Positions 18,101 to 25,686 of a DNA stretch of 64,000 nucleotides are shown piece by piece. The position numbers and the translations under genes are program-made. The stretch lies in NCBI RefSeq assembly GCF_039555335.1, contig NC_092628.1:101516647-101580646 (forward strand), in the 5' to 3' direction. Within the stretch, counting starts at the first letter, position 1; each line of letters opens with the position of its first letter. This stretch comes from Amphiura filiformis (Eukaryota; Echinodermata; Ophiuroidea; Amphilepidida; Amphiuridae). The notes under the pieces were generated by a model that made no database searches, was not told where the DNA came from, and saw only the letters and a list, made by a program, of their open reading frames with translations.

Positions 18101-20422
18101 CAGCTCCAGATTTGGTGGTGAAGACCCCTACTAATGCAGACAAAGATCGTCTCATACTGATGGACACAGCTCAATGTGTCGTAGCCTTCTTATCACCCAA
18201 TTACTTGGATTCCCCTGAGCAAGTTGAAGAGTTCCACATTGCCTTGTGCAGACAGCGTATTAGCCCAGCTACTGTGCTCTTCCCTCTCATAATCCACCCG
18301 TTGCCACAGAAACCAACCTACTTTCATCTTGTTCCTTGCACCTTGAATATCTCTGATTCATTGTGGGCAGCATTAGGAACCAAATGGAATGTACACATGC
18401 CACTTTCACAAATAGATCTGGGACGAGGATATGATGCTGATAAGTCTGTTCCTGCAGAAGAGGCATTGGGATTGCATGAGGCAGCACATATTCTTATAGA
18501 GCGACTGGCTGAAAATAAAAGGTAGGTAGGAATACGGGTTGGAGTGGGGTAAGGGTTGGAGTGGGGTAGAGTGATAATGGGATGAGTCTGATAAGTCCAT
18601 CCCTACAGAGAATCATTGGGATTGCACAAGGCTGCACATCTTCTTATAGATCGACTGGCTGGAAATGAAAGCTGATGATATACATAGCATGAAGTTTAAT
18701 TCTATTTAGGGGAGTGTATTTTGAATTCATTATGCCTCCACAGAAAGTGTTGCGAGTGCAATTTCTGGGAACTGGTAGGGCGTACAATGATGTGATTTGA
18801 TGGAGGGGTGGCAATTGGCAGTTTTCAAATTTGTCGCAAAATATGCTAATTTGGTAGCTCATTTGCATAAATCAAAAGCACAATAGTGATGTGTGATTTG
18901 GTGGAGGGTGGCTATTGGTAGTCTTCAAATTTCACTAGGTTTTTGTTGCAAAATATGCTAATTTGGTAGCTCATTTGCATTGTTCAAAACTTGTGAGCAT
19001 GATGGAAGTAAAGGAGAGTGAAACCTCCATATGCAGCCATGATGGGGCCAAGCATTAAAATATATTGAAATTTAGGATGATTTGGTTAGGCACATTGGGT
19101 AATTCCACTCCCCCTGTGGAAGATTTAGCAAACATTTTTCAGAGAAGGAGTATGGGTCACAAATAGAATAGACAATTGGGTATCTTCCATTTGAAATTAT
19201 CTGCCAGTTGTGGAAGATGTAGGTAAAAGCCATATCAGGCGAGTATGGGTTTCAAAATAATTAACCCCAGCCAATTCTATTTGAAAAACATCCTCCCTCT
19301 GTGGAAAGCTTTTCTTAATATTCCACAGGTGTATGGCGAACCCATTACTAATTGGGTCTTCAAACAGCTCTTTTTACTTTTGTCATTGATAACAGGGTAC
19401 TAGTAGCTGCAGATAGCACTTTCACAAGACCAGTTCTTCATAATGTGCCAAGAATTCAGGATGAACTTCAAAAAGGATCAAAGGGCAGCAAAGATACCAT
19501 AAAACTAGCAAAGGTAAGAACAAATGGGGACATTTCCCTGCTATGATTGCAGTGTTGTCTCTTGAGGATGAAAAGATAATCCTTGACCATAATTTGTGAC
19601 TTCTGTTTATAGATTAGGGCTCTTGCATGGGGGAGGAAGAAATACAGGGATGTGCCACTGAATTCACCTATTGCACGGTTCCGCCATATGCTATATGAAA
19701 GGAAGTATTGCGTAACTTTACGCAATATTATATGACTGGTTCAATCAAGGGTTCAATTCCCATTCATGCATGCTGCCAGATCGAGGCTCTCCTCGCATAT
19801 GGCGGAACCGTGCAATGGGTGAATAAAAGGCCATATTTAAACAAATAAGTTTTGATAATGTGGTCCAAAATTGGAGTCTCATGTATACTTATGGGGCATT
19901 GGTATAAATGGGATAAAGTATCCCCTTACGTTGCCTAAATTTTTAGTTACCACATTCTTACTACTACAGATACTTGTAACTCTCAACATCATTGCTGATG
20001 TAGCTCTCATTGAGCTATTGAAAGAAGACACTACAGTCATGCATGAATCAAATCCATCACAAAGCAATGATGACCCAACACCTACACACTCATCTGATCC
20101 ATTGCCTGCACCTGATCTGCAAACCACCTCACCCATGCATGAAAACCCAATACTGCATGCTGATGACACCAACACCAAAGAACCTGCTGCTGCTGCTGGT
20201 GGTGGTGCTGCCATGAGCACTGAGCCACCAATGGAAACTAAAGTGTGTGAATTTAATCAAGAAGCCAATAATGATGATGATGGTACTAGTCCCAAAGAGC
20301 CTTCACAGGAGAATATTAAGTCAGAAAAAAAGCTCCCTAGTCATGGTAATGATGAGTTGAGAAGGGTGCAACTTCAGGCAAAGAGGGAGCGACGTAAATC
20401 AACTGTATGTGGACTGATGTAA
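5045..20422 (+). CDS. Macro-like domain protein with three TIR domains and CaaX-like C-terminus (12 exons)
   Basis: Exons: 5045-5183, 5786-5966, 6741-6855, 8658-8870, 9543-9738, 10066-10228, 12897-13123, 15006-15142, 16924-17121, 17851-18521, 19396-19513, 19970-20422. All introns are GT-AG and all phases fit, giving 2811 nt (936 residues plus stop). Residues about 17-190: macro-like fold (GDIT at 26-29, VDVLMVSAF at 37-45, TGDQGY at 142-147). TIR1 about 221-345 (FDIYLSYCEDD), TIR2 about 370-500 (YDIFVSYSHRDD), TIR3 about 582-700 (VDIVFSCAQEDW). The position matching the TIR NADase glutamate is Gln296 in TIR1, Glu446 in TIR2, Glu650 in TIR3. Residues 787-936 are acidic and Ser/Pro/Asn-rich, ending in a basic patch and CGLM. 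There is no signal peptide or membrane span, so it is probably cytosolic or lipid-anchored. TIR domains of this kind signal by assembly or cleave NAD+; macro domains bind ADP-ribose derivatives. An innate immune role is inference. The start at 5045 is in a good context (CAACATGG); an acceptor at 4991-4993 suggests an upstream untranslated exon. Confidence 0.85.
5786..5966 (+). CDS. Macro-TIR gene exon 2
   Basis: Acceptor TTTTTCTCAG, donor AAAAC|GTAAGT (phase 2). Encodes residues 47-106, beginning GDYTPT. It holds the conserved-looking SVIGALKRSLGL helix and a CWWSHPLP segment. This exon has no long open frame of its own and is recognised from splice signals and phase continuity with exons 1 and 3. 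Confidence 0.8.
6009..6123. repeat. GAT trinucleotide microsatellite
   Basis: Two GAT runs (6009-6038 and 6047-6123) in intron 2 of the macro-TIR gene. Poly-Met and poly-Asp reading frames across them are by-products of the repeat. Confidence 0.95.
6741..6855 (+). CDS. Macro-TIR gene exon 3
   Basis: Acceptor TATCATATTAG, donor ATCAG|GTAAGT (phase 0). Encodes residues 107-145: FGMGRPQELVANVYRCLVPI, then an ITPLLNTGDQ strand-loop that resembles the PALGTG phosphate-binding loop of macro domains. Confidence 0.82.
6990..7163. mobile_element. MITE of the GGCTATTCCAGTTGAAATCC family, copy 1
   Basis: Inverted repeat: CAGTTGAAATCCATACACCC at the left and TGGATTTCAACTGG at the right, with internal inverted blocks (GGAAGACA...; ...GGAAGATTAAGGTCATG). 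Intron 3. It belongs to a family seen at least eight times between 7 and 21 kb. Confidence 0.7.
7237..7427. mobile_element. MITE of the GGCTATTCCAGTTGAAATCC family, copy 2
   Basis: Left end GGGCTATTCCAGTTGAAATC, right end GGATTTCAACTGGAATAG. A near-palindrome in intron 3, about 75 bp after copy 1. Confidence 0.75.
7865..8090 (-). mobile_element. tRNA-derived SINE
   Basis: On the minus strand a tRNA-like head reads TAGTTCAGGTTGGTATACA (A-box like, about 8055-8035) and GGGGTTCAAACCACACTGAG (B-box like, about 8005-7985), spaced as in a tRNA gene. A non-tRNA body follows towards 7865. It does not fold as a full tRNA, so it is a SINE or pseudo-tRNA and not a functional tRNA gene. Confidence 0.5.
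8295..8534. mobile_element. Short MITE with about 25-bp TIRs
   Basis: CAGTCTGTCCACATAGAAAT at the left is matched by the reverse complement of ATGTGGACAAACTG at the right; the TIR continues inward (ACAAAG / TTTGTAC). About 240 bp, in intron 3, no coding capacity. Confidence 0.7.
8658..8870 (+). CDS. Macro-TIR gene exon 4 (end of macro-like domain)
   Basis: Acceptor CACTTTTCAG, donor CCAAAG|GTCAGT (phase 0). Encodes residues 146-216: GY completes the TGDQGY loop, followed by the helix MLQGMVVAAVNWMKAGLPLR and the strand LLKIVLYAK, matching the helix-strand end of macro folds. The exon closes with a charged linker into TIR1. Confidence 0.82.
9306..9572 (+). repeat. 47-bp tandem array of the exon 5 splice acceptor
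   Basis: Six copies start at 9306, 9353, 9400, 9447, 9494 and 9541. Each holds the intron end TTTCTTGCATACAG and the first 30 bases of exon 5 (GCTGTACCTATTGAATTTG and on). Only the last continues into the exon. 47 is not a multiple of three, so upstream acceptors would shift frame if the copies were included. Confidence 0.95.
9543..9738 (+). CDS. Macro-TIR gene exon 5 (TIR1, N-terminal half)
   Basis: Acceptor TTTCTTGCATACAG at the last of six 47-bp copies, donor GTCACAG|GTAAGA (phase 1). Encodes residues 217-281 with TIR box 1 (FDIYLSYCEDD) and a box-2-like RIFGEHQEI. Both exon edges are duplicated in the adjoining introns. Confidence 0.85.
9745..9815 (+). repeat. 77-bp-offset duplication of the exon 5 donor edge
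   Basis: The last about 65 bases of exon 5, including GTTGTCACAG|GTAA, are repeated directly 77 bp downstream with a few substitutions (GATATG to GATGTG, GAGAAG to GAGGAG). The second copy keeps a GT donor. Use of the distal donor would include an in-frame TAG from the intervening GTAAGAGTTAG. Confidence 0.9.
10066..10228 (+). CDS. Macro-TIR gene exon 6 (TIR1, C-terminal half)
   Basis: Acceptor TTCTCTTTACAG, donor GACTGCAG|GTAAGA (phase 2). Encodes residues 282-335 beginning VLSPHYLKSTACVEQYNIAL, the TIR helix that carries the NADase glutamate in catalytic members. Here the aligned residue is Gln296, with Glu295 immediately before it. Confidence 0.85.
11199..11352. mobile_element. Palindromic MITE
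   Basis: Left GAGAATAAACTTTATGAATT and GTGATAGACG match the reverse complement of the right end (GAATTCCT-like ATTCCTATCATTTATTCTC, CATCTATCATACGG) with moderate divergence. About 155 bp; intron 6. Confidence 0.55.
11371..12645 (-). mobile_element. 5'-truncated non-LTR retrotransposon, RT fragment
   Basis: Minus-strand LINE remnant in intron 6, antisense to the macro-TIR gene. The coding part begins inside the reverse transcriptase at GSILGPLFFLIFIN (12640), passes the catalytic YADD (about 12560) and LNTDKT, and runs to SFVQPIFDYCNISWYG. A frameshift near 12076 separates the C-terminal segment (ILGWERLHTRNDYFKALMVY). The 3' end has a TAAA-type tetranucleotide tail (TTTA repeats at 11371-11393 on the plus strand). 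5' truncation is typical of LINE insertion. Confidence 0.9.
12897..13123 (+). CDS. Macro-TIR gene exon 7 (TIR2, N-terminal half)
   Basis: Acceptor TTTCATGACAG, donor AAAACAG|GTGAGC (phase 1). Encodes residues 336-411: a linker helix (NDAKKIHEACLSLLGSM), then TIR box 1 YDIFVSYSHRDD and box 2 RIFFDIQELKTG. It is the clearest TIR sequence of the gene. Confidence 0.9.
13209..14322. mobile_element. TTAA-bounded nonautonomous element (piggyBac-like target)
   Basis: TTAA at 13209-13212 and 14319-14322 flank inverted termini: GGCTGTGTACTCT at the left and AGAGTACACAGCC at the right, each three bases inside the TTAA. The 1.1 kb interior is AT-rich with no transposase. It lies in intron 7. Confidence 0.7.
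14806..14973. mobile_element. MITE of the GGCTATTCC family, copy 4
   Basis: GGACTATTCCAGTTGAAATC at the left, ATGAATTTCAAGTTAAAT at the right; inner inverted blocks AAATCTCCCACACAAAGGGG and CTCACTCCCTGTGTAGGAG. It ends about 30 bp before the exon 8 acceptor, so it forms part of that intron's 3' end. Confidence 0.7.
15006..15142 (+). CDS. Macro-TIR gene exon 8 (TIR2, catalytic helix)
   Basis: Acceptor CCTTTCAACAG, donor CTCAGG|GTAAGG (phase 0). Encodes residues 412-457: GKAWQRTLYHSIDGSR, LLALISENYTKS, then VCQEEYNLAL, in which Glu446 aligns with the NADase glutamate of SARM1-type TIR domains. Confidence 0.85.
15267..15480 (+). repeat. Pyrimidine-rich tract
   Basis: About 210 bp of almost pure C/T with scattered CTTCTTT and CCTCCTC runs in intron 8. 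Simple low-complexity sequence; the open frames it supports (Phe/Ser/Leu/Pro-rich) are not genes. Confidence 0.85.
15559..15690. mobile_element. MITE of the GGCTATTCC family, copy 5 (partial)
   Basis: Left end GGGCTATTCCAGTTGAAATC; right end GTCTATGGATTTTTGACAGG. It is shorter than other copies and lies immediately before the 83-bp array. Confidence 0.65.
15694..16923 (+). repeat. 83-bp tandem array of the exon 9 splice acceptor
   Basis: Fourteen full units start at 15762 and every 83 bp to 16841; the fifteenth (16924) is the real exon. Each unit carries TTCCTTCCATCACAG, the first about 55 bases of exon 9 (GATGGTTCCATGCAGTTAG and on), then GCTAAACTTATACA. A partial unit precedes 15762. Units at 16011, 16094 and 16177 (types A, B, C) recur as A-B-C-A from 16260, a 249-bp higher-order period. 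Several units keep the open frame, but 83 is not a multiple of three and no unit has a donor. Confidence 0.95.
16924..17121 (+). CDS. Macro-TIR gene exon 9 (TIR2 end)
   Basis: Acceptor CCATCACAG at the end of an 83-bp tandem array of its own acceptor edge; donor GATGAG|GTAGGA (phase 0). Encodes residues 458-523: DGSMQLVPLCLEDLKEVP closes the TIR fold, followed by the helix ATPDVFDAVTSTVCKAVVSW. The last unit alone continues into coding sequence (GCGACCTTC instead of GCTAAACTT). Confidence 0.85.
17133..17203. mobile_element. Short MITE, GGCTATTC variant family
   Basis: GGGCTATTCTATTTGAAG at the left and TTTCAAATAGAATATG at the right form a small palindrome with TCTTCCACAGAGGGAG inside. It is a relative of the main MITE family and lies just after the exon 9 donor. 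Confidence 0.6.
17851..18521 (+). CDS. Macro-TIR gene exon 10 (complete TIR3)
   Basis: Acceptor TCATAACAG, donor AAAAG|GTAGGT (phase 2). Encodes residues 524-746. A charged linker (524-580) precedes a divergent TIR held in one exon: VDIVFSCAQEDW, then CVVAFLSPNYLDSPEQVEEF with Glu650 at the catalytic-like position, and FPLIIHPLP. It differs from TIR1 and TIR2 in having no intron after box 2. Confidence 0.85.
18580..18675 (+). repeat. Decayed duplication of the exon 10 3' edge
   Basis: About 95 bp repeats the end of exon 10 (GATAAGTC, CATTGGGATTGCA, CTTATAGA.CGACTGGCTG) with substitutions, about 150 bp downstream of the original. It is separated from the donor by a short GGGTTGGAGTGGGGTA direct repeat. 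It has lost the donor and frame. Confidence 0.85.
18785..18985 (+). repeat. Direct duplication in intron 10
   Basis: A block with ATGTGATTTG(A/G)TGGAGGG, TTCAAATTT and AAAATATGCTAATTTGGTAG occurs twice, about 105 bp apart. Noncoding. Confidence 0.8.
19096..19300. mobile_element. MITE, GGCTATTC variant family
   Basis: Contains GGGTAATTCCACTCCCCCTG, CACAAATAGAATAGACAATT and CTTCCATTTGAAATTATCTG in an inverted arrangement related to the 17133 element. Intron 10, just upstream of exon 11. Confidence 0.5.
19396..19513 (+). CDS. Macro-TIR gene exon 11
   Basis: Acceptor TTGATAACAG, donor GCAAAG|GTAAGA (phase 0). Encodes residues 747-786, a basic linker (LVAADSTFTRPVLHNVPRI, QKGSKGSKD). No domain is recognised. 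It is supported by splice signals and by the frame match to both neighbours. Confidence 0.7.
19663..19825. mobile_element. MITE with 28-bp TIRs
   Basis: TTCACCTATTGCACGGTTCC and GCCATATG at the left match the reverse complement of CATATGGCGGAACCGTGCAA and TGGGTGAA at the right with one mismatch. About 163 bp, intron 11. The interior includes GGGTTCAATTCCC, a B-box-like string, but no tRNA fold. Confidence 0.85.
19970..20422 (+). CDS. Macro-TIR gene exon 12 (tail, stop, CaaX-like end)
   Basis: Acceptor TTACTACTACAG; TAA stop at 20420-20422. Encodes residues 787-936: a hydrophobic start (ILVTLNIIADVALIELL), about 110 residues rich in Pro, Ser, Thr, Asn, Asp and Glu, then basic RRVQLQAKRERRKSTV followed by C933-G-L-M936. 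A cysteine four from the end with terminal Met after a polybasic stretch resembles farnesylation sites; Gly at the first aliphatic position is atypical. No AATAAA was seen close downstream. Confidence 0.75.
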   Translation: MLVTLNIIADVALIELLKEDTTVMHESNPSQSNDDPTPTHSSDPLPAPDLQTTSPMHENPILHADDTNTKEPAAAAGGGAAMSTEPPMETKVCEFNQEANNDDDGTSPKEPSQENIKSEKKLPSHGNDELRRVQLQAKRERRKSTVCGLM

Positions 20423-21590
20423 AATAATGGGGGAAGCTTGTTTTATTTTCTCATCAATATTTTGCCATGAAATGTAAGTTGAGTTGTGCAGTTCCATAAT
20501 GCTGTTATATCCACAGAGTTGCATCACTTCCATGCATGCACCCTTCTTTGACTGACACATGTTTGCATCTTGTTCTTCTGCATTGGTCCAAGTTAACCCA
20601 CCTGCACTATACACATAGCTCTTAGTTTGTTCTCTGTTTTCTTGTATTTTCTTTTATCAATGTCTGACATACTTTGTGTTTTCATCTTTATTTTTGACAT
20701 ATTTGTGTTTTATTTTGTATACATTTCATCCTTTTTATATTTTATTTCAGATTCTTATAAACCTGTCTTTGAAAGAGTAATGGGTAAGACATGTCCAAAG
20801 TGAAGATATTTTTCAATTTTAATTTTAATTTTAAACACAAAAAGATTGAGACCTAGCATCTCAATCTCAAGGATATAATGGGCTATTCCTGTTGAAATCT
20901 ATACACCCCCAGTGTGGAAGACATGACCTCAATCTTTTGAAATCTACACTCCCTGTGTAGGAGATTAAGGTTATGTCTTCCATAGGGGTGTATGGATTTC
21001 AACTAGAATAGTGCAGTTGTCATCAAAGTAGGCTCACTGTAGATGATGTGACATCATACCAAACAGTTGGTTGCCAGATACCACTGTGGGCATGCATCCT
21101 GTTTGGTTGAGGACCTGTGCCTTCAAAAACTGTGTCAAATCAGATAATGGGCAATAAGGCTGTTGGGAAGTGAAATGGTACACGGACAGTTCCCTCAAGC
21201 ATATAGATTAACCATTTCCTTGCCCTTGTTTATAAACATTGCTGTCACATCATCTATAGCTTTACATGCAGTCAAAAGAAAAGATCTTCACTTTGATTCC
21301 AAGCTTGGTGAAAGTCAATGAATGTTGTCACAGTTATATAATATATCATACTGCCCTCTCGACAAAGAAGCTTTGTTTTAGAATTTCCTTTTCTCATAGA
21401 ATTAGACAGGAGGAGGCAGACTCCATGTAGCCCCATGAGTAACACTATTGGATTGTCATTATGGGGATTAAAATGGTGAAACACTAGCATATTTTGGTAT
21501 CAAAAGTTAATATGGTTGTTATAATTCATGATTGTTGCAATGGTTTGTACATCATTGGTGCAATTTGCCTTATATACAGATTTTTTTTAA
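20423..21590. other. 3' flank of the macro-TIR gene with one MITE
   Basis: The flank holds the 3' UTR or intergenic DNA. A clear GGCTATTCC-family MITE lies at 20880-21011 (GGGCTATTCCTGTTGAAATC ... GGATTTCAACTAGAATAG). No further exon, RNA gene or polyadenylation signal could be supported. Confidence 0.6.
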
Positions 21591-21594
21591 TTTG

Positions 21595-22012
21595 ATATGA
21601 TTTGTTTGGGTTTTGACAACCCTGGATAACCCAAGAAAGTCTCTATTGAAGCTTATTTCCATTGGGGTCCATTTGAACACCGGGACGGGTTTGGGAACAG
21701 TCAGGGGTTAACACCCTACTCTTTTTGAAACTGACTGCGAAATACATGTACAGGTATGCCTCCCGGCACACGGGACCGACAGCTTAACATACGCTCCAAA
21801 AGACGGAGTACTTTCATGATTCATTTACCCAATTCTGGATGAACCATGGGGAGAGCGGAAGTCTGAATTTAATCTACAGAAGTTGCTAATTAATTTCAGA
21901 CTTTTTTCACTTTTTTAAGTCAATATCTCAGCAAATCACCACCGCCGGGAATTGAACCTGGGACCTCATGCACTAAAGGCAAGTACCCTAACCATTGCGC
22001 CACGCTCTCCAC
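21595..22012 (-). mobile_element. tRNA-derived SINE, copy 1
   Basis: Minus strand from 22012: GGAGAGCGTGGCGCAATGG (A-box region), ACTTGCCTTTAGTGCATGAG, then AGGTTCAATTCCCGGC (B box), followed by a conserved body (CTCTCCCCATGGTTCA) and a 3' region (CTTGGGTTATCCAGGGTTGT). A second copy lies at 37125-37505 in the opposite orientation. The tRNA-like head lacks a full acceptor stem pairing, so it is a SINE. Confidence 0.85.
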
Positions 22013-25000
22013 TGAAAACCATAGTTTACCAGCACATTGTGAAATGATCTGAATTCTCATTTTCCTCTTTGAATGAGTAACATACAGATATGGTGGAGCC
22101 TGCCTTCTCCTTTTTATTTCAATGATTTTCTCTTATTTTTGTAACAACACAAGACAATTTAATATTCAGCAACATACCTCATGATGAATAAGCCATTATA
22201 TTTATATTCTTGCCAAAAAGTAGACATTTGCCAAAGAATGGTGCCAAATGGGTGGTGGGGATTATGATAACATACTGGTGTAGTGTGCACTAATTTAAGA
22301 TTGAAAAGTCATACATAACCCCAAGCCCCCTCCTAGAGTCTCCCTCAAATAATGCCCCCATCCAAGCACTCAGGAAGTAGGGGCCTATCGCCTATATATG
22401 TTTTTTTTAAAGGGGTGAATGGGTATAAACTTAAGGGAAAAGGCAATCATTTGGTATAAAATTTTGGAAATATGGGTCATTTTTTTCCTTCCAAATTTAC
22501 AATACAAATTTGCTGAAATAAGAAAATTTGAAAGTTTCTGCATTATTTTACGGTATTTTGATGACAAAATTCTAGAAATAAGGGAGTCATTTGGTAGCCA
22601 AACCTAAAAAAGGGGCCATCGGGTAGGACATATAAAGGGGGTCATCAGGTATGTTCGACTTCAGAAAAGGGGTCCTATTGACAGGCACATACCCATCCCT
22701 TCAAAAGTTGAGTGTCCCTGCGCACCCCCAAGCTCAGACCCCTGGAAGAGTAAGGTGAATGTACTATTATAATGATGAAGTCATCAGATAAATTTTGAGA
22801 CAATGCTATTAGGAGAGTGATGGTTAAGGTGGATCATGAGGCATTTTGAAAAAATAAGTATGTTTTAAACAGATTGAGCAGGACAAAGTACACTGATCAA
22901 TATGCCCTTTGTTTGAAGCCACAGCAAATCGGATATACGATTTTCATAATATATGCATTTGAAATATTTTGGTATTGTACTGCTTTTACCAATAATCAAA
23001 AGGAAAACAAATTTAATTCATTTAAATCTGTAAATTTGCATTCATTTTGTTCATTGTGACAGAATCTATTTGTTGAGCCATCAAAATAAACATGTTTCCT
23101 GTTATCGATATATAATTAGACAGTTAAATAAGGAAAGATAACAATGCAGGTTGCCAGATGACCACGTCACTCAATACTCCTCATCTCTGAGTATTACTAT
23201 TAGGTAACAGCAGATCGAGGAGTGTTCCCCCTACTATAAAATGTGTATTTGATATTACAAAGATAACAATGCGGGTTGCCATATGACCATGTCACTAAAT
23301 ACATTCCTCTTCTCACTGAGTATTACTATTACTGTAACACCTTGGGTATAAGCCCACCTTCGGCTGTAAGCCCACCCCCTATAAACTTCTTCTGTTGCCA
23401 AAAGGTGCTCGATTGACTATACTTCAACAATTTCTTTCCAACTCTATTCCCCCCCCCCCCCAATGTCAAAAAGAAATCTACGCCACTGCCCAAAAGTAGG
23501 CAACTCTGATGATAATTATCTTTGGTATCTGTAGTATTTGTATACCTGTGCAGTGGTAGCCATATGGGTAATAACCTCTGAGCTTGTGAACCTTGCAATG
23601 TAGAAATTACTAAATCCACCATTCCTCCAAGTTATTGCCAAATTTGGTGCTTTCACCCAGTCAAAATAAGAAATCAAAATAAGAAATCAAAATAAGAAAT
23701 CAAAATAAGAAATGGAGCAAAAAATGTAAATTTTTATCCATTATTATTATTTTTCCTTCTTGTAATCATATCATATCCTTCTTGTCTTGACTCCTGCCCT
23801 CACTTCCATTATTGCATAATCACATGATACCCTTCTTGTCCTCACCCCATCAACAGCAGGAAAGTGCCAAATATAGGAATGGGCTGTATGATGCATTGTC
23901 AATATTAATGAACGCCATCCCTAAATCCCACTAACACTGCCTCTAGTGGTTCAGAATCCTTAGGTTTTGAGCCTCCAGTGTAGACATGACTAATATGTGG
24001 TGTGATCAAGCAAAATCAGTCCAAAGTCGGCCATATGCAAGTTTCATTTGTCTACTTTGATGTATAAAGCATTTGCCAAGCTACATTTTGCAGAAATCAC
24101 ATTGAAATTGGACAAATTGTTCCACAGATATGAGCAGTTGAAGGGTATCCAAAACAATAGGAAAGAGAAGAAATTACTTCCGTTGTTTGACTGTATCTCA
24201 AAATAAATACTTCCGACTGAATTTTGTTTGATCGCTTTAAGGGTATATCTGTATATCATCTATTCATTGGAAGGTGTGTAGTGTTTGCCCTACAGGTGTA
24301 TTTATAGAATATCAAAGGCCAAACGTTACTTGTGGTCGATTATATTTATAACATGGGATGAGGATATGTTTACATAATTTCAAAATGATACTAAATTGAT
24401 ATGATAAATAATTGGTTGTGTAACTTTGGGCACCGTAGCTAGATATTGTAATACTGTAATGTGATTGTAACCATTATTTACAGGTCGAAAACTGCATGTC
24501 ACTGCTTTAAGCTATATTGTAACATTTCCATATGAAATTAATTTTTACTTTTCAAAATGTTAGTCTTCACTCTCAAAAGTGTCCCCTTTGAATTTTGAGT
24601 CGAATAAATGAGACAAAACAAAGAAAATTGCTATTTAATTGCAATGCCTATATTGCCAATGCTTGTCACTCCTTTGATTGTGACTGGCGGGTTGTGACCA
24701 TCCGGTACACCATGTACGTACAGTGTTATGAACATTGCGTATGTGTTTGACTAATATTTTGATGGTATGAATAAAACAATGGGACACATCTTTTTATTAG
24801 AAATCTCCGATTGTGTCACACATACAGCACCTAAAGCCTTGATTTGTGCAGGGTATGTTATTTATTCAAGTACATTTTAATCGTGTAATAACCTGAATTT
24901 TGACAAACATTGAGGACGTCCTCCTCAGCAAATGTTACAATATGGCTTTAAGAGAGGATAAAGGCAAATGTATCCATATCTATTTTACATACATGTACAG

Positions 25001-25686
25001 ACTACAGGAAAATAGTAATAGGTTTATTATTTTCACAAACAACATGAAATCGAGCAGGCTACGTGTTTTGGACATCCTTACAAACACTTTAAAGAGGGAT
25101 TTTCCCTTTAGTCATGTGACTTGTGAGTATGGGCAGTAGCTATGTGCAAGGGGTGGGGGATTTTCAAAATAGTCAACCAAAACAACTTAAAATGGTTGAA
25201 ATATAAGATGAAAGAATTCAAGAAATCAAGCAAGCAGGAAGGTATGGTGAGATTTTATGCTATTCTTTTAATATCATATTATTACATAAGATTAAAATTG
25301 TGTTTAACAATCAGGAGCTCAAAGCTCCTTTTTATTGACATGTCAAAATTATTCCCCTTTTTTTGTTTCCAAAAATGTTTATCCTTCTGCACCTGAAACA
25401 TGAAGGCACATGGGGTTGGCAAAGTATTGAACCTTATAATAAATAATTCCTTCAAATATGTGCCTTTTTGATAACTTCTCTTTATAGTACCATGGTTGCC
25501 TTGTATCAAAATCACAGAACATCTAAATAGTCTGTTACTTAAACAAATTAATATACTAGTAGCAATAGTAACAAATATATACAATTAAATGAAACCTTTG
25601 GTTTTATTTTTATACATACACATACTTTGTACATAACTATAAACTACTATTTTAATAAGTTAAAGTTTACTTTATACAATATATTT
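22013..25686. other. Intergenic region without a recognisable gene
   Basis: 22370-22690 holds degenerate GGTCAT(C/T)(T/A)GGTA repeats. 23137-23205 and 23263-23337 are a diverged direct duplication (GATAACAATGC(A/G)GGTTGCCA). 23663-23716 is a 13-bp tandem repeat (TCAAAATAAGAAA). A run of C at 23450-23461 is low complexity. The rest is AT-rich with only short open frames on both strands and no domain I recognise. Confidence 0.6.

Noticed and set aside
21940-22012. Possible tRNA gene on the minus strand
   Set aside because: A and B boxes are present, but the acceptor stem does not pair and a long conserved body follows, so it is a SINE head.
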